Shown: piece by piece, positions 17,055-27,337 of the stretch
How positions within the stretch are numbered: position 1 is the first letter of the stretch
How the letters are laid out: the number at the start of each line of letters is the position of its first letter
Source of the DNA: an uncultured Flavobacteriaceae bacterium
GTDB taxonomy: Bacteria; Bacteroidota; Bacteroidia; Flavobacteriales; Flavobacteriaceae
DNA length: 34,331 nucleotides
Assembly: GCA_937937185.1 (NCBI GenBank)
Contig: CALDCO010000089.1
Span: 1-34,331 of the forward strand
Direction of reading: 5' to 3'
Position numbers and translations under genes: made by a program
Notes under the pieces: generated by a model
What the model was told of the DNA's origin: nothing
The model's database searches: none
What the model saw: the letters and a program-made list of their open reading frames with translations, nothing else

Positions 17055-19376
17055 ATGGGTAAAGAAAGTAAGCAAAGAGAAGATGCGTTACGATATCATG
17101 CTAAGCCAACACCAGGAAAAATAAAAATAGTTCCAACAAAAAAATACGCCACTCAGCGCGATTTATCACTAGCGTATTCTCCAGGCGTAGCAGAGCCTTG
17201 TTTAGAAATAGAGAAAGATAAAAACAATAGCTATAAATATACAGCTAAAGGAAATCTAGTGGCTGTAATTTCTAATGGAACAGCTGTTTTAGGTTTAGGA
17301 AATATTGGTCCAGAAGCTTCAAAGCCTGTGATGGAAGGGAAAGGGCTATTGTTTAAGATTTTTGCAGATATAGATGTTTTTGATATTGAAGTAGATACCG
17401 AAAATGTGGAAGAATTCATCCAAACGGTTAAAATGATAGCACCAACATTTGGTGGGATAAATTTGGAAGACATTAAAGCCCCAGAAGCATTTGAAATAGA
17501 AAAGCGGCTTAAGGAAGAATTAGACATTCCTGTAATGCATGACGACCAACACGGGACTGCTATAATTTCTGCAGCAGCATTATTAAATGCGATAGAGCTT
17601 TCAGAAAAAAAAATAGAGGATGTGACCATTGTGATAAGTGGCGCAGGGGCTGCAGCAATTTCATGTACACGGTTATACATTACTTTTGGCGCTAAAAGAG
17701 AAAATATTGTGATGCTCGACAGCAAAGGCGTCATTAGAAATGATCGAAAAAACTTAAGCTCACAAAAAGCCGAATTTGCTACCCATCGCAAAATAAATAC
17801 CATAGATGAAGCAATGATGGACGCCGATGTGTTTATTGGATTATCAACTTCAGATATTTTAACACCAGAAATGCTTAAAACAATGGCTGTGAATCCCATT
17901 GTTTTTGCTATGGCAAATCCAAAACCTGAAATTGGTTACGATCTTGCAGTAGCCACTCGAGACGATATTATTATGGCCACAGGAAGGAGCGATCATCCCA
18001 ACCAAGTAAACAATGTGTTAGGATTTCCATTTATTTTTCGCGGTGCAATAGATGTAAGAGCAACGGCCATAAATGAAGCCATGAAAATTGCTGCAGTGAA
18101 AGCCTTAGCCAATTTAGCTAAAGAATCGGTGCCAGAACAAGTAAATATTGCATACGGAGAAACACGATTAACTTTTGGGAAAGAGTACATTATTCCAAAA
18201 CCTTTCGATCCTCGTTTAATCGCAGTAGTACCACCCGCTGTAGCAAAAGCGGCCATAGAAAGTGGCGTTGCTAAAGCACCTATAGACGATTGGCAGCGTT
18301 ATGAAGATTCACTTTTAGAACGTTTAGGTCCAGATAGTAAAATTGTTCGTTTGTTACATGATAGAGCACGAATTAACCCCAAAAAAGTGGTCTTTGCAGA
18401 AGCCGATCAATTAAACGTGCTAAAAGCAGCACAAATTGTTTATGAAGAAGGCATTGCAACACCTGTTTTACTTGGCGATAAAGCTGTTATTAGACGCTTG
18501 AAAAAGGAAATAGGATTTGAGGCAAATGTGTCGATTATAGACCCTAAAACAGACGAGCAAGAACAACAAAGAAATACTTATGCTAAAGAATATTGGAAAC
18601 AGCGAGAGCGCAAAGGCGTGAGACTATTTTCTGCAAAAAAATTAATGAGAGAACGCAATTATTTTGCGGCAATGATGGTAAATGAAGGCGATGCAGATGC
18701 ATTAATTTCGGGGTATTCTAGAAGTTATCCTGTAGTGTTAAAACCCATGTTAGAACTCATAGGCTTAGCGCCAGATGCTAAGCGTGCGGCGACCACTAAT
18801 TTAATGATTACAGAACGCGGACCGTTATTTTTAAGTGACACCTCAATTAATATTAATCCCAATGCAAACGATTTGGCTAAGATTGCTCAAATGACTTCAG
18901 AAACGGTTCAGCTATTAGGTTTAACTCCGGTAATAGCGATGACTTCGTATTCTAATTTTGGGTCTTCTAAAAACAGTCAGGCGACCAAGGTGAGTGAAGC
19001 CGTAGAATATTTACATAACAGGCACCCGGAACTTATAGTAGATGGGGAGTTACAAGTCGATTTTGCATTGAATGGCAGTATGCTTAAAGATAAATTTCCG
19101 TTTTCTAAATTAGTAGGACGAAAAGTAAACACACTTATTTTTCCAAATTTAGAATCGGCAAACATTACCTATAAATTATTGAAAGAATTAAATAAAGTAG
19201 ACTCCATAGGGCCAATTATGATGGGAATGAGAAAACCAGTACATATTCTTCAGTTAGATGCAAGTGTAGATGAAATTGTAAACATGACCGCTATTGCGGT
19301 TATAGATGCACAGCAAAAAGAGAAAGATAAAAAAGGAAAGGATAAAGGAGTTTCCAGTAAATTTTATACGGTATAA
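17055..19376 (+). CDS. maeB: NADP-dependent malic enzyme with phosphotransacetylase-like domain
   Basis: It decarboxylates malate to pyruvate with reduction of NADP, linking the TCA cycle to NADPH and pyruvate supply. The 773 residues show the MaeB two-part design: a malic enzyme half (about 1-425) and a phosphotransacetylase-like half (about 426-765). The latter is generally regarded as regulatory, responding to acetyl-CoA, rather than catalytic. Motifs are SPGVAEPC (about 42), MHDDQHGTA (about 160, metal and substrate site), the Rossmann SGAGAAAISC (about 194) and MANPKPEI (about 280). The C-terminal half begins around KIVRLLHDRARINPKKVVFA. The long Lys-rich tail (KEKDKKGKDKG) is unremarkable. 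It is transcribed alone or read through into ruvA 102 nt on. Confidence 0.96.
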   Translation: MGKESKQREDALRYHAKPTPGKIKIVPTKKYATQRDLSLAYSPGVAEPCLEIEKDKNNSYKYTAKGNLVAVISNGTAVLGLGNIGPEASKPVMEGKGLLFKIFADIDVFDIEVDTENVEEFIQTVKMIAPTFGGINLEDIKAPEAFEIEKRLKEELDIPVMHDDQHGTAIISAAALLNAIELSEKKIEDVTIVISGAGAAAISCTRLYITFGAKRENIVMLDSKGVIRNDRKNLSSQKAEFATHRKINTIDEAMMDADVFIGLSTSDILTPEMLKTMAVNPIVFAMANPKPEIGYDLAVATRDDIIMATGRSDHPNQVNNVLGFPFIFRGAIDVRATAINEAMKIAAVKALANLAKESVPEQVNIAYGETRLTFGKEYIIPKPFDPRLIAVVPPAVAKAAIESGVAKAPIDDWQRYEDSLLERLGPDSKIVRLLHDRARINPKKVVFAEADQLNVLKAAQIVYEEGIATPVLLGDKAVIRRLKKEIGFEANVSIIDPKTDEQEQQRNTYAKEYWKQRERKGVRLFSAKKLMRERNYFAAMMVNEGDADALISGYSRSYPVVLKPMLELIGLAPDAKRAATTNLMITERGPLFLSDTSININPNANDLAKIAQMTSETVQLLGLTPVIAMTSYSNFGSSKNSQATKVSEAVEYLHNRHPELIVDGELQVDFALNGSMLKDKFPFSKLVGRKVNTLIFPNLESANITYKLLKELNKVDSIGPIMMGMRKPVHILQLDASVDEIVNMTAIAVIDAQQKEKDKKGKDKGVSSKFYTV

Positions 19377-19450
19377 TAAAGAATTAAAAAAGTTAAATGA
19401 CTGTTTGTCAATTGGATAGTTTTTTGAAGTTTATAGTCAAAAAAAATACG

Positions 19451-19458
19451 TAATTTTG
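19451..19458 (+). promoter_or_regulatory. Probable -7 element for ruvA-sprA
   Basis: TAATTTTG fits TAnnTTTG exactly, 20 nt before the ruvA ATG. A TTTG at 19423-19426 could be the -33 box, though the 24-nt spacing is longer than usual. Confidence 0.5.
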
Positions 19459-19478
19459 ATAGGTTAATGAAATTTTAA

Positions 19479-20060
19479 ATGATAGCACATATACAGGGGA
19501 AATTAGTAGAAAAGAATCCTACTGATGTTATAATTGACAGTAATGGTGTAGGTTATTTGCTAAACATCTCATTGCATACTTTTTCTCAAATTCCAGACAA
19601 TGAGTATTTAAAACTTTATACTCATCTTCAAGTTAGGGAAGATGCACATAGCTTATATGGCTTTTCTTCAAAAGCAGAGCGAGATATTTTTAGACTTCTT
19701 ATTTCCGTTAGTGGAATAGGAACTAATACGGCTCGCACTATGCTTTCTTCTTTAACGCCCAAACAAGTACGAGAAGGCATTGCTGTTGGTGATGTGGCAT
19801 TAATACAATCTATAAAAGGTATTGGTGCAAAAACAGCGCAACGTGTAATTATTGATTTAAAAGATAAAATACTAAAAATTTATGATATTGATGAAGTTTC
19901 TGTAAGCGAAAACAATACCAACAAAGAAGAAGCGTTATCTGCTTTAGAAGTCTTAGGTTATAATAAAAAACAGGCAGAACGAGTAGTAGATAAAATAGTT
20001 GTACTTAATGCAGAATCTACGGTCGAAACGATTATTAAACAAGCTTTAAAAAATTTATAA
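19479..20060 (+). CDS. ruvA: Holliday junction branch migration protein RuvA
   Basis: RuvA binds four-way DNA junctions and loads the RuvB helicase for branch migration in recombinational repair. The 193 residues comprise an N-terminal OB fold (about 1-62, MIAHIQGKL), two helix-hairpin-helix motifs (ISVSGIGTNTARTML at about 75-89; QSIKGIGAKTAQRVI at about 110-124), a flexible acidic linker and the C-terminal RuvB-contacting domain (about 148-193). The stop codon is only 6 nt before the sprA start; the ruvA-sprA-gcvH order is known from Flavobacterium johnsoniae and relatives. Confidence 0.97.
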   Translation: MIAHIQGKLVEKNPTDVIIDSNGVGYLLNISLHTFSQIPDNEYLKLYTHLQVREDAHSLYGFSSKAERDIFRLLISVSGIGTNTARTMLSSLTPKQVREGIAVGDVALIQSIKGIGAKTAQRVIIDLKDKILKIYDIDEVSVSENNTNKEEALSALEVLGYNKKQAERVVDKIVVLNAESTVETIIKQALKNL

Positions 20061-20066
20061 TAAATT

Positions 20067-23000
20067 TTGGATACAGAAATTTCTAGTGTATATAAATCTA
20101 TTACCCAATACAGTGTACTAATTATCCTTTTATTAGTTTCCTTTACTGTTTTTGGGCAAGATCCAGACAATGACGATCCTACAAATACAGCTTTTAGTTT
20201 GGGTAAACTAGAAATGCCTAACCCTAATAGTATAGAATCTAAATACAGTTACGACCCATTTTCAGACCGTTATATATACACTGAAAGTGTTGGCGATTTT
20301 AATATTAATTATCCTGTAATATTAACGCCTGAAGAGTATCAAGACCTAGTTCTAAAAGAGAATTTAAAATCCTATTACAAAGATAAAATTGATGCCACTA
20401 ATGACAAGAAAGGCGATGGCGAAGAAAAACAAAAAAACCTCTTACCAGATTTTTATGTTGATTCTGATTTCTTTGAAAGTATCTTTGGCGAAGGGCCTAT
20501 AAATATTGTTCCGCAAGGTTCTATTGAAATGGACTTAGGATTATTGTATACAAAACAAGATAACCCTTCTTTTTCACCTCGAAATAGAAGTAATATTTCT
20601 TTCGATTTTCAACAGCGTATCAGTTTAAGTTTACTAGGAAAAGTAGGATCGCGCTTGCAAGTTACAGCAAACTATGATACACAATCTACTTTTGATTTTC
20701 AAACCCTAGTGAAATTAGAATATACCCCTACCGAGGACGATATTATCCAGAAAATAGAAGTTGGTAATGTAAACATGCCTTTAAATAGCTCACTTATTAC
20801 AGGGGCACAAAGTTTATTTGGGGTAAAAACGCAGCTTAAGTTTGGTAAAACAACTGTAACTGGGGTGTTTTCCGAACAGCGATCAGACACCCGAACAGTG
20901 GTTGCTCAAGGTGGTGGAACTCTAGAAGAATTTGATTTTTTTATTAGAGATTACGACGAGAATAGACACTTTTTCCTAGCACAATATTTTAGAGAAAACT
21001 ATGATGAAGCACTATCTAACTATCCATTTATAAATACAAACATTCAAATTACTAGAGCAGAAGTTTGGGTAACCAATAGAAGTAATCGTACAGAGAATGT
21101 TAGGAATATTGTCGCTTTTCAAGATATTGGGGAATCTGATCGATTTGGAAACCCTGCAGTGATCTCTATTTCAGGTCCTGGCGCTTTTCCAGATAATGGA
21201 AATAACCAGTTAGATCCTACTAATATTGGTATGGCAGGTTCTCAATTAACAGAAGCCGTTAGAGATATTGCAACGGTTCAAGCTGGGGTTTTAGTGCCTG
21301 GAGCCAATGAAGGTTTCGATTTTGCTAAACTGGAAAATACTAGAAAATTAACCGAAGGACAGGAATATACATTAAACCCGCAATTGGGATACATTTCTTT
21401 AAACCAGCGATTAAATAATGATGAGGTTCTTGCAGTTGCATTCCAATATACGGTTGGTGGCGAGGTCTTTCAAGTTGGAGAATTTGCTAATGATGGTGTA
21501 AACTCTACCGATGTCGATACGGGTTCGGAAGGCGAAGTTGTTACCGTTTCTAATAATGCATTAATTCTTAAATTATTAAAAAGTAGTATTACAAGCACCT
21601 CACAGCCGGTATGGGATTTAATGATGAAAAACATATACAATACTGGTGCTTATCAATTAAGTCAGGAAGATTTTAAACTTAATATATTTTATAACGAATC
21701 CACACCTTTAAATTTTATCACGCCAGTTGGTGCTAGTTTTGGAATGGAATTTAATGGCAATCCCATTCAAGAAACCACTTTATTAAAACTGTTTAATTTA
21801 GACCGTTTAAATTTTAATAACGATCCGCAAACTAATGGCGACGGATTTTTCGACTTTGTACCTGGCCTTACGGTGATTCCTCAAAATGGAAAAATAGTCT
21901 TTACAAAAGTAGAACCCTTTGGACGTTATCTTTTTGATGTTTTAGTAGATCCTGCAACGCCTACTAATTATGATGATGAAGTTTACTTGAATGAAAACCA
22001 AGAAAAGTACGTCTATGATTTAATGTATAAGCAAACTAAAACTCAAGCATTAGACGAAATCGAAAAAAATAAATTTCAAATAAAAGGCCGTTATAAATCT
22101 GAAGGTGGCGAGGGCATTCCTATAGGTGGTTTCAATGTCCCTCGAGGTTCTGTAAGAGTTACCGCTGGGGGAAGACTTTTAGTAGAGGGCGTAGATTATA
22201 CCGTAAATTACCAATTAGGAAGGGTTCAAATTTTAGATGAAGCCTTAAGAGCATCAAATACACCAATAGAGGTATCTACCGAAAACAACTCCATTTTTGG
22301 GCAACAATCAAAGCGTTTTACAGGATTAAATGTCGAGCATCAGTTTAACAGAGATTTCTTAATAGGCGCTACTTTTTTAAATTTAAAAGAACGACCAATT
22401 ACTCAAAAGGCAGATTTTAACCAAGAACCTATCAACAATACGATTTTTGGGATAAATGGGAACTATTCTTCAGAAGTTCCCTTTTTAACGCGTTTAGCAA
22501 ATAAACTACCAAATATAGATACCGATGCACCTTCAAATTTTTCCTTTCGAGGAGAATTTGCCTATTTATTGCCTGGCTCTCCTAATGGGACTGACTTTAA
22601 TGGCGAGGCAACGTCGTATATCGATGATTTTGAAGGGACTCAAAATGGTATTGATTTAAAATCGGTATTGCCCTGGACGCTATCCAGTAGGCCGTTAAAT
22701 GTTAATGGTACTAATATGTTTGACGTTAGTGGTATTACCAATGGCTACGGAAGAGCTTTATTAAACTGGTACACCATAGATCAAACCTTTTTTAGTAACC
22801 GAAGACCAGACGATATAAGTGACGACGACATTTCAAGTGTGTATACCTCTCGTGTTTTTATAGACGAATTATTTCCGCAGCAAGACATTGCGCAAGGACA
22901 AACCACCGTATTAAACACATTAGATTTGGTGTATTATCCAGAAGAACGTGGCCCTTATAATTTTGATGAGGCGAATACCAATGGCGATGTGATTACTAAC

Positions 23001-26000
23001 CCTAGTGAATCTTGGGCTGGGATTACAAGAGAAATAACAGCAACAGATTTTGAGCAAGCAAATGTGGAGTATATCGACTTTTGGCTGCAAGATCCGTTTT
23101 TAGAAAATCCCGCGAATACAGGGGGAAAACTAGTTTTTAATTTAGGAAGCATTTCCGAAGACATCCTTAGAGATGGGCGCAAGCAATATGAAAATGGACT
23201 GCCTGCCGATGGTAATGCGTCATTATTACCAACAACAGATTATGGTACCGTAGTTCCACAAAACCAATCTTTAATTTACACGTTTGATACCACTGGAGAC
23301 GAAAGAACGAATCAAGACGTTGGTTTTGACGGTTATAACAATGCAGAGGAAGCCGCTGCTTTTCCGGCATTTAGTACTTTACCAGATCCTGCAAGAGACG
23401 ATTATCGTTTTTTCTTAAATGGCGAAGGCGGTGTTCTAGAACGTTACAGAGAATACAATGGTACCGAGGGAAATTCCCCAGACGCGTTTTCTGATACCGA
23501 TAGGGGGGCAACAACGCAACCTGATGTAGAAGATGTAAATCGAGATAATACCATGAATACTATTGATAGTTATTTTCAATACGAATTAGAAATTACTCGT
23601 CAGAATTTACCATTAAATAGTTTAGATGAGATCACGCCAACTAATCCTATAGGCGAGTTCTTAAATGATTTTAAGATTAGAACACGGGTTTTAGAAAATG
23701 GTGACGCAGAAACAGTGCGATGGTATCAATTTAGAGTTCCAGTAAAAGGCGATCATGTAGAAGCGGTTAATGGCATAACCGATTTAAGATCCATTCGTTT
23801 TGTTAGAATGTTTTTAAATGGCTTTTCAGATCCTACAATATTACGATTTGGTACTTTAGAACTCGTACGTAGCGATTGGAGACGTTATACTTTGGCATTA
23901 GATGAAGGCGATGCGACACCAGACGATCCGCAAACAGATTTTGCTGTGGGTGCAGTGAGCACACAAGATAATGATGGGAGTTATGCTTCTCCACCTGGTG
24001 TAGATCCTGAGCAACAAAATAACAACAACACCGTAGTACGTTTAAATGAACAAGCTTTAGTGGTAAACGTTTGTAATTTAGAAGCTGAAGATTCCAGAGC
24101 AGTTTATAAAAATATAGATGTAGACATGCGTCAATTTAAGCGCTTAAGAATGTTTATGCATGCTGGTGAAGGCGATAAGCCAGGGCTTGATACTGACGAG
24201 CTAGTTGGTTTTATTAGAATAGGAAATGATTTAACACAAAATTACTATCAAGTAGAAGTGCCTTTAACGGTCTCAACTGGCACCTCTCGTGAAGAACTAT
24301 GGCCTTCACAGAATGAAATCGATTTAAGATTAGAATTATTGCAGCAAATAAAATCTTTAGGAATTGATAATGGAACACTAGCAAACCCCGTACCTACATT
24401 TTATGATGTTGATGATAATGGCTCATTAAGCGATGCTCCAGTGCCTGAATTTTCAGATTATGAAGGGGTTAGTCAGCGTATTGCCATTAAAGGAAACCCT
24501 AATTTTGGGGCTATAAGAACCTTAATGGTTGGGGTTAAAAATAGAACACCAGATGATAATGGCTTATGTGGTGAGATTTGGTTTAATGAATTACGTTTGT
24601 CTGACATGGATAACGAAGGCGGTTGGGCAGCTGTAGCGGCTTTAGATACGAATTTAGCCGATTTTGCTAATGTAAGTGCCACAGGGCGTATGAGTACTTC
24701 TGGATTTGGCTCTATAGAGCAAGGGCCTAATGAAAGAAGCCGAGAAGATGTTCAGCAATACGATGTGGTTACTAATGTAAATGTAGGGCAATTGCTACCA
24801 AAAAAATGGGGCATACAAATTCCATTTAATTATGGTCGTGGGGTCGAGTTAATTACACCTGAATACGACCAGCAGTTTAAGGATATCGAATTAGATACAC
24901 GGCTGGAAACCGCTGAAAATAATGAACAAAGAGATATAATTAAAGAGCAATCTGAAGATTTTACTAGGCGGCAAAGTATCAACTTTATTGGCGTGCGTAA
25001 AAATAGAACGGGAGAGAGCAAGCCTCATTTTTACGATGTCGAAAATTTTACTGCTAACTATTCGTACAATAAGGTAGACCATCGCGATTTTGAAATTGAA
25101 AACTCTACAGATAAACAAGTCACTGCTGGACTTAATTATGCCTATAATTTTGATCCTAAATCCATAGAACCTTTTAAGAAAAACGACTCCTTATTTACAG
25201 GAAAATATTGGAAACTTTTAAAGGATTTTAATTTTAATCCGTTGCCTGCAAGTTTTTCGTTAAGTTCTAATCTTAATAGGCAATTTAACAAACAGAAGTT
25301 TAGAGATATCGATCTTGGCGGAGACAATATTGCGATTGAAGAGCTGTTTAGAAGAAACTATACATTCGATTTCCAATATAATTTTAATTGGAACTTAACA
25401 AGCGCCCTTCAACTTAATTATTCTGCAGCTAATAATAACATTGTACGAAACTATTTTATAGACGATCAACTTAATGGTCTACAAGATCCTACATTAGACG
25501 TATGGGATGGGTTTTTCGATTTTGGTGATCCCAATAGGCAGTATCAACAATTGGGTGTTAATTATGAATTGCCATTAAATAAAATACCTATTTTAAACTT
25601 TTTAAAAGCAACGTACTCTTATTCTGGGGAGTTTCAGTGGCAAAAAGGCTCAGATTTATTTGGAAATATAGATGGTTTTAATCTTGGTAATTCCGTTTCA
25701 AATGGCAATACGCAAGCCTTAAATACAACCCTAGATATGAATAAGTTTTATAAGATAATAGGACTTAAAAAGAAAAGGGGAAATGCCAGAGTAGCAAGTA
25801 GGCCAGTAGGAAGAGGTACCCCACCAGATGCCAAAGCAGATAAAAAGAAAGCCAAGCCAAAGAAAAAAGGAAAAGGTTCTAAATTAGGAAATACGGCTGT
25901 TGGAATTTTAACCATGGTAAAGCGTATTCAAGCTAACTACACAGAAAATAATGGCACATTTTTACCTGGTTATCTCAACACACCAGGCTTTATAGGAACT

Positions 26001-27272
26001 TTAAAACCCACACTAGGCTATACTTTTGGAAGCCAGAGAGATGTTAGGCAACTGGCGGCCCGAAATGGTTGGTTAACCTTATTTCCTGAATTTAATCAAC
26101 AATATACCTCTAATTTAACACGTCAGTTAGATGTTTCGGCAAGTATAGAACCGTTAAAAGATTTAAAAATAGACGTTATTGGTTTTAGAACTTATGCCGA
26201 AAACTTTACAGAAAACTATAGAGTCGATAATAATGCTGGAGATTTAGAATACGTGCCATTAACCCCTAATACTTTTGGTAATTATGGCATTTCTACCTTT
26301 ACATTGCCTACAGCTTTTAGTAGAAGTGATGAAACAAGATCTGAAACATTTGAAACATTTAGTGATAACCGTTTAATTATTGCAAGGCGCTTAGCCTTCC
26401 AAAATGGAGTAGATTTTACCAACCCTAATAATTTTGATGCCGATGGTTATCCAAAAGGATTTGGCAGAACTAGCCAAGCCGTACTATTACCAGCTTTTAC
26501 TAGTGCGTATTCAGGGCAAAAAGCAAATCGAATAAACTTAGATGTTATAAAGGACATTCCTATCCCAAATTGGGATTTAAAATACTCGGGTTTTATGAAG
26601 TTAAAATGGTTTAAAAAGCGATTTAAGCGATTCTCTTTAACCCATGGGTATCGTTCAAGTTACACCATTAACCAATTTAGAACCAATTTAGATTTCCAGT
26701 CTATCGATTTTAGTAGAGATTATTTTTCGCAACCTGCAGACGCTCTAGATCAAGCTGGAAATTATAAAAACGAAGAGCTCTATAGTAATGTTAATTTAGC
26801 TGAAATGTTTTCGCCATTGGCTCGAATAGATTTTGAAATGAAAAATTCGGTTAAGATACTTACAGAAATCAAGAAAGACCGTTTGTTGTCTTTAAGTTTC
26901 GATAATAATTTACTTACAGAAGTTCAAGGTTTAGAATACAGAATTGGTGTAGGCTATCGTTTTAAAGATGTGCGGATAAGGACAAAATTAGCAGGGCCTA
27001 AAAAATCGGTTGTTAGTGATTTATTAATGGAGTTAGACGGTTCTGTAAGAGACAATAAAACCATTATTCGTTATTTAGACATAGAGAATAACCAAATTAC
27101 TAACGGGCAAACAATTTATGGGCTAAATTATAAAGCCAACTATTCATTTAGTAAAGCCCTAACTGGTATTTTCTATTTTGATTATTCCTTCTCAGAATAC
27201 GCGATATCAACGGCATTTCCTCAAACAACAATACGGTCTGGAATTACTTTAAAATATAACTTCGGAAACTAG
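20067..27272 (+). CDS. sprA: T9SS outer-membrane translocon / gliding motility protein SprA (Sov)
   Basis: SprA forms the giant (36-strand) outer-membrane beta-barrel through which T9SS cargo leaves the cell; it is needed for secretion and gliding. The 2401-residue length fits. A TTG start is the only plausible one: the frame is closed by a stop 6 nt upstream (TTG then codes MDTEISS), and the signal peptide follows at once (SVLIILLLVSFTVFGQ, cleavage near residue 31). Family segments include DLGLLYTKQDNPSFSPRNR, SLLGKVGSRLQVTANYDTQS and the C-terminal strands ending ITLKYNFGN. A Lys/Pro/Gly-rich stretch at about 1900-1940 (KADKKKAKPKKKGKG) falls where I recall a similar basic insert in other SprA proteins. 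It is translationally coupled to ruvA; gcvH downstream has its own promoter. Confidence 0.97.
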   Translation: MDTEISSVYKSITQYSVLIILLLVSFTVFGQDPDNDDPTNTAFSLGKLEMPNPNSIESKYSYDPFSDRYIYTESVGDFNINYPVILTPEEYQDLVLKENLKSYYKDKIDATNDKKGDGEEKQKNLLPDFYVDSDFFESIFGEGPINIVPQGSIEMDLGLLYTKQDNPSFSPRNRSNISFDFQQRISLSLLGKVGSRLQVTANYDTQSTFDFQTLVKLEYTPTEDDIIQKIEVGNVNMPLNSSLITGAQSLFGVKTQLKFGKTTVTGVFSEQRSDTRTVVAQGGGTLEEFDFFIRDYDENRHFFLAQYFRENYDEALSNYPFINTNIQITRAEVWVTNRSNRTENVRNIVAFQDIGESDRFGNPAVISISGPGAFPDNGNNQLDPTNIGMAGSQLTEAVRDIATVQAGVLVPGANEGFDFAKLENTRKLTEGQEYTLNPQLGYISLNQRLNNDEVLAVAFQYTVGGEVFQVGEFANDGVNSTDVDTGSEGEVVTVSNNALILKLLKSSITSTSQPVWDLMMKNIYNTGAYQLSQEDFKLNIFYNESTPLNFITPVGASFGMEFNGNPIQETTLLKLFNLDRLNFNNDPQTNGDGFFDFVPGLTVIPQNGKIVFTKVEPFGRYLFDVLVDPATPTNYDDEVYLNENQEKYVYDLMYKQTKTQALDEIEKNKFQIKGRYKSEGGEGIPIGGFNVPRGSVRVTAGGRLLVEGVDYTVNYQLGRVQILDEALRASNTPIEVSTENNSIFGQQSKRFTGLNVEHQFNRDFLIGATFLNLKERPITQKADFNQEPINNTIFGINGNYSSEVPFLTRLANKLPNIDTDAPSNFSFRGEFAYLLPGSPNGTDFNGEATSYIDDFEGTQNGIDLKSVLPWTLSSRPLNVNGTNMFDVSGITNGYGRALLNWYTIDQTFFSNRRPDDISDDDISSVYTSRVFIDELFPQQDIAQGQTTVLNTLDLVYYPEERGPYNFDEANTNGDVITNPSESWAGITREITATDFEQANVEYIDFWLQDPFLENPANTGGKLVFNLGSISEDILRDGRKQYENGLPADGNASLLPTTDYGTVVPQNQSLIYTFDTTGDERTNQDVGFDGYNNAEEAAAFPAFSTLPDPARDDYRFFLNGEGGVLERYREYNGTEGNSPDAFSDTDRGATTQPDVEDVNRDNTMNTIDSYFQYELEITRQNLPLNSLDEITPTNPIGEFLNDFKIRTRVLENGDAETVRWYQFRVPVKGDHVEAVNGITDLRSIRFVRMFLNGFSDPTILRFGTLELVRSDWRRYTLALDEGDATPDDPQTDFAVGAVSTQDNDGSYASPPGVDPEQQNNNNTVVRLNEQALVVNVCNLEAEDSRAVYKNIDVDMRQFKRLRMFMHAGEGDKPGLDTDELVGFIRIGNDLTQNYYQVEVPLTVSTGTSREELWPSQNEIDLRLELLQQIKSLGIDNGTLANPVPTFYDVDDNGSLSDAPVPEFSDYEGVSQRIAIKGNPNFGAIRTLMVGVKNRTPDDNGLCGEIWFNELRLSDMDNEGGWAAVAALDTNLADFANVSATGRMSTSGFGSIEQGPNERSREDVQQYDVVTNVNVGQLLPKKWGIQIPFNYGRGVELITPEYDQQFKDIELDTRLETAENNEQRDIIKEQSEDFTRRQSINFIGVRKNRTGESKPHFYDVENFTANYSYNKVDHRDFEIENSTDKQVTAGLNYAYNFDPKSIEPFKKNDSLFTGKYWKLLKDFNFNPLPASFSLSSNLNRQFNKQKFRDIDLGGDNIAIEELFRRNYTFDFQYNFNWNLTSALQLNYSAANNNIVRNYFIDDQLNGLQDPTLDVWDGFFDFGDPNRQYQQLGVNYELPLNKIPILNFLKATYSYSGEFQWQKGSDLFGNIDGFNLGNSVSNGNTQALNTTLDMNKFYKIIGLKKKRGNARVASRPVGRGTPPDAKADKKKAKPKKKGKGSKLGNTAVGILTMVKRIQANYTENNGTFLPGYLNTPGFIGTLKPTLGYTFGSQRDVRQLAARNGWLTLFPEFNQQYTSNLTRQLDVSASIEPLKDLKIDVIGFRTYAENFTENYRVDNNAGDLEYVPLTPNTFGNYGISTFTLPTAFSRSDETRSETFETFSDNRLIIARRLAFQNGVDFTNPNNFDADGYPKGFGRTSQAVLLPAFTSAYSGQKANRINLDVIKDIPIPNWDLKYSGFMKLKWFKKRFKRFSLTHGYRSSYTINQFRTNLDFQSIDFSRDYFSQPADALDQAGNYKNEELYSNVNLAEMFSPLARIDFEMKNSVKILTEIKKDRLLSLSFDNNLLTEVQGLEYRIGVGYRFKDVRIRTKLAGPKKSVVSDLLMELDGSVRDNKTIIRYLDIENNQITNGQTIYGLNYKANYSFSKALTGIFYFDYSFSEYAISTAFPQTTIRSGITLKYNFGN

Positions 27273-27283
27273 CAACTATTGGG

Positions 27284-27314
27284 TTTGAATTTACCAATGG
27301 ATTAAATACATTTG
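27284..27314 (+). promoter_or_regulatory. Promoter of gcvH (TTTG-N19-TACATTTG)
   Basis: TTTG at 27284-27287 and TACATTTG at 27307-27314 are separated by 19 nt. This is the best full match in the window to the Bacteroidota primary-sigma consensus. It lies 24 nt before the gcvH ATG, just after the sprA stop. Confidence 0.75.
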
Positions 27315-27337
27315 TAAAAATATTATACGATAAGACA

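Noticed and set aside
17231-17899. 222-codon minus-strand ORF
   Set aside because: It lies wholly inside the malic enzyme gene in antisense; its Ser/Ile-rich translation has no family resemblance and is a shadow of the real frame.
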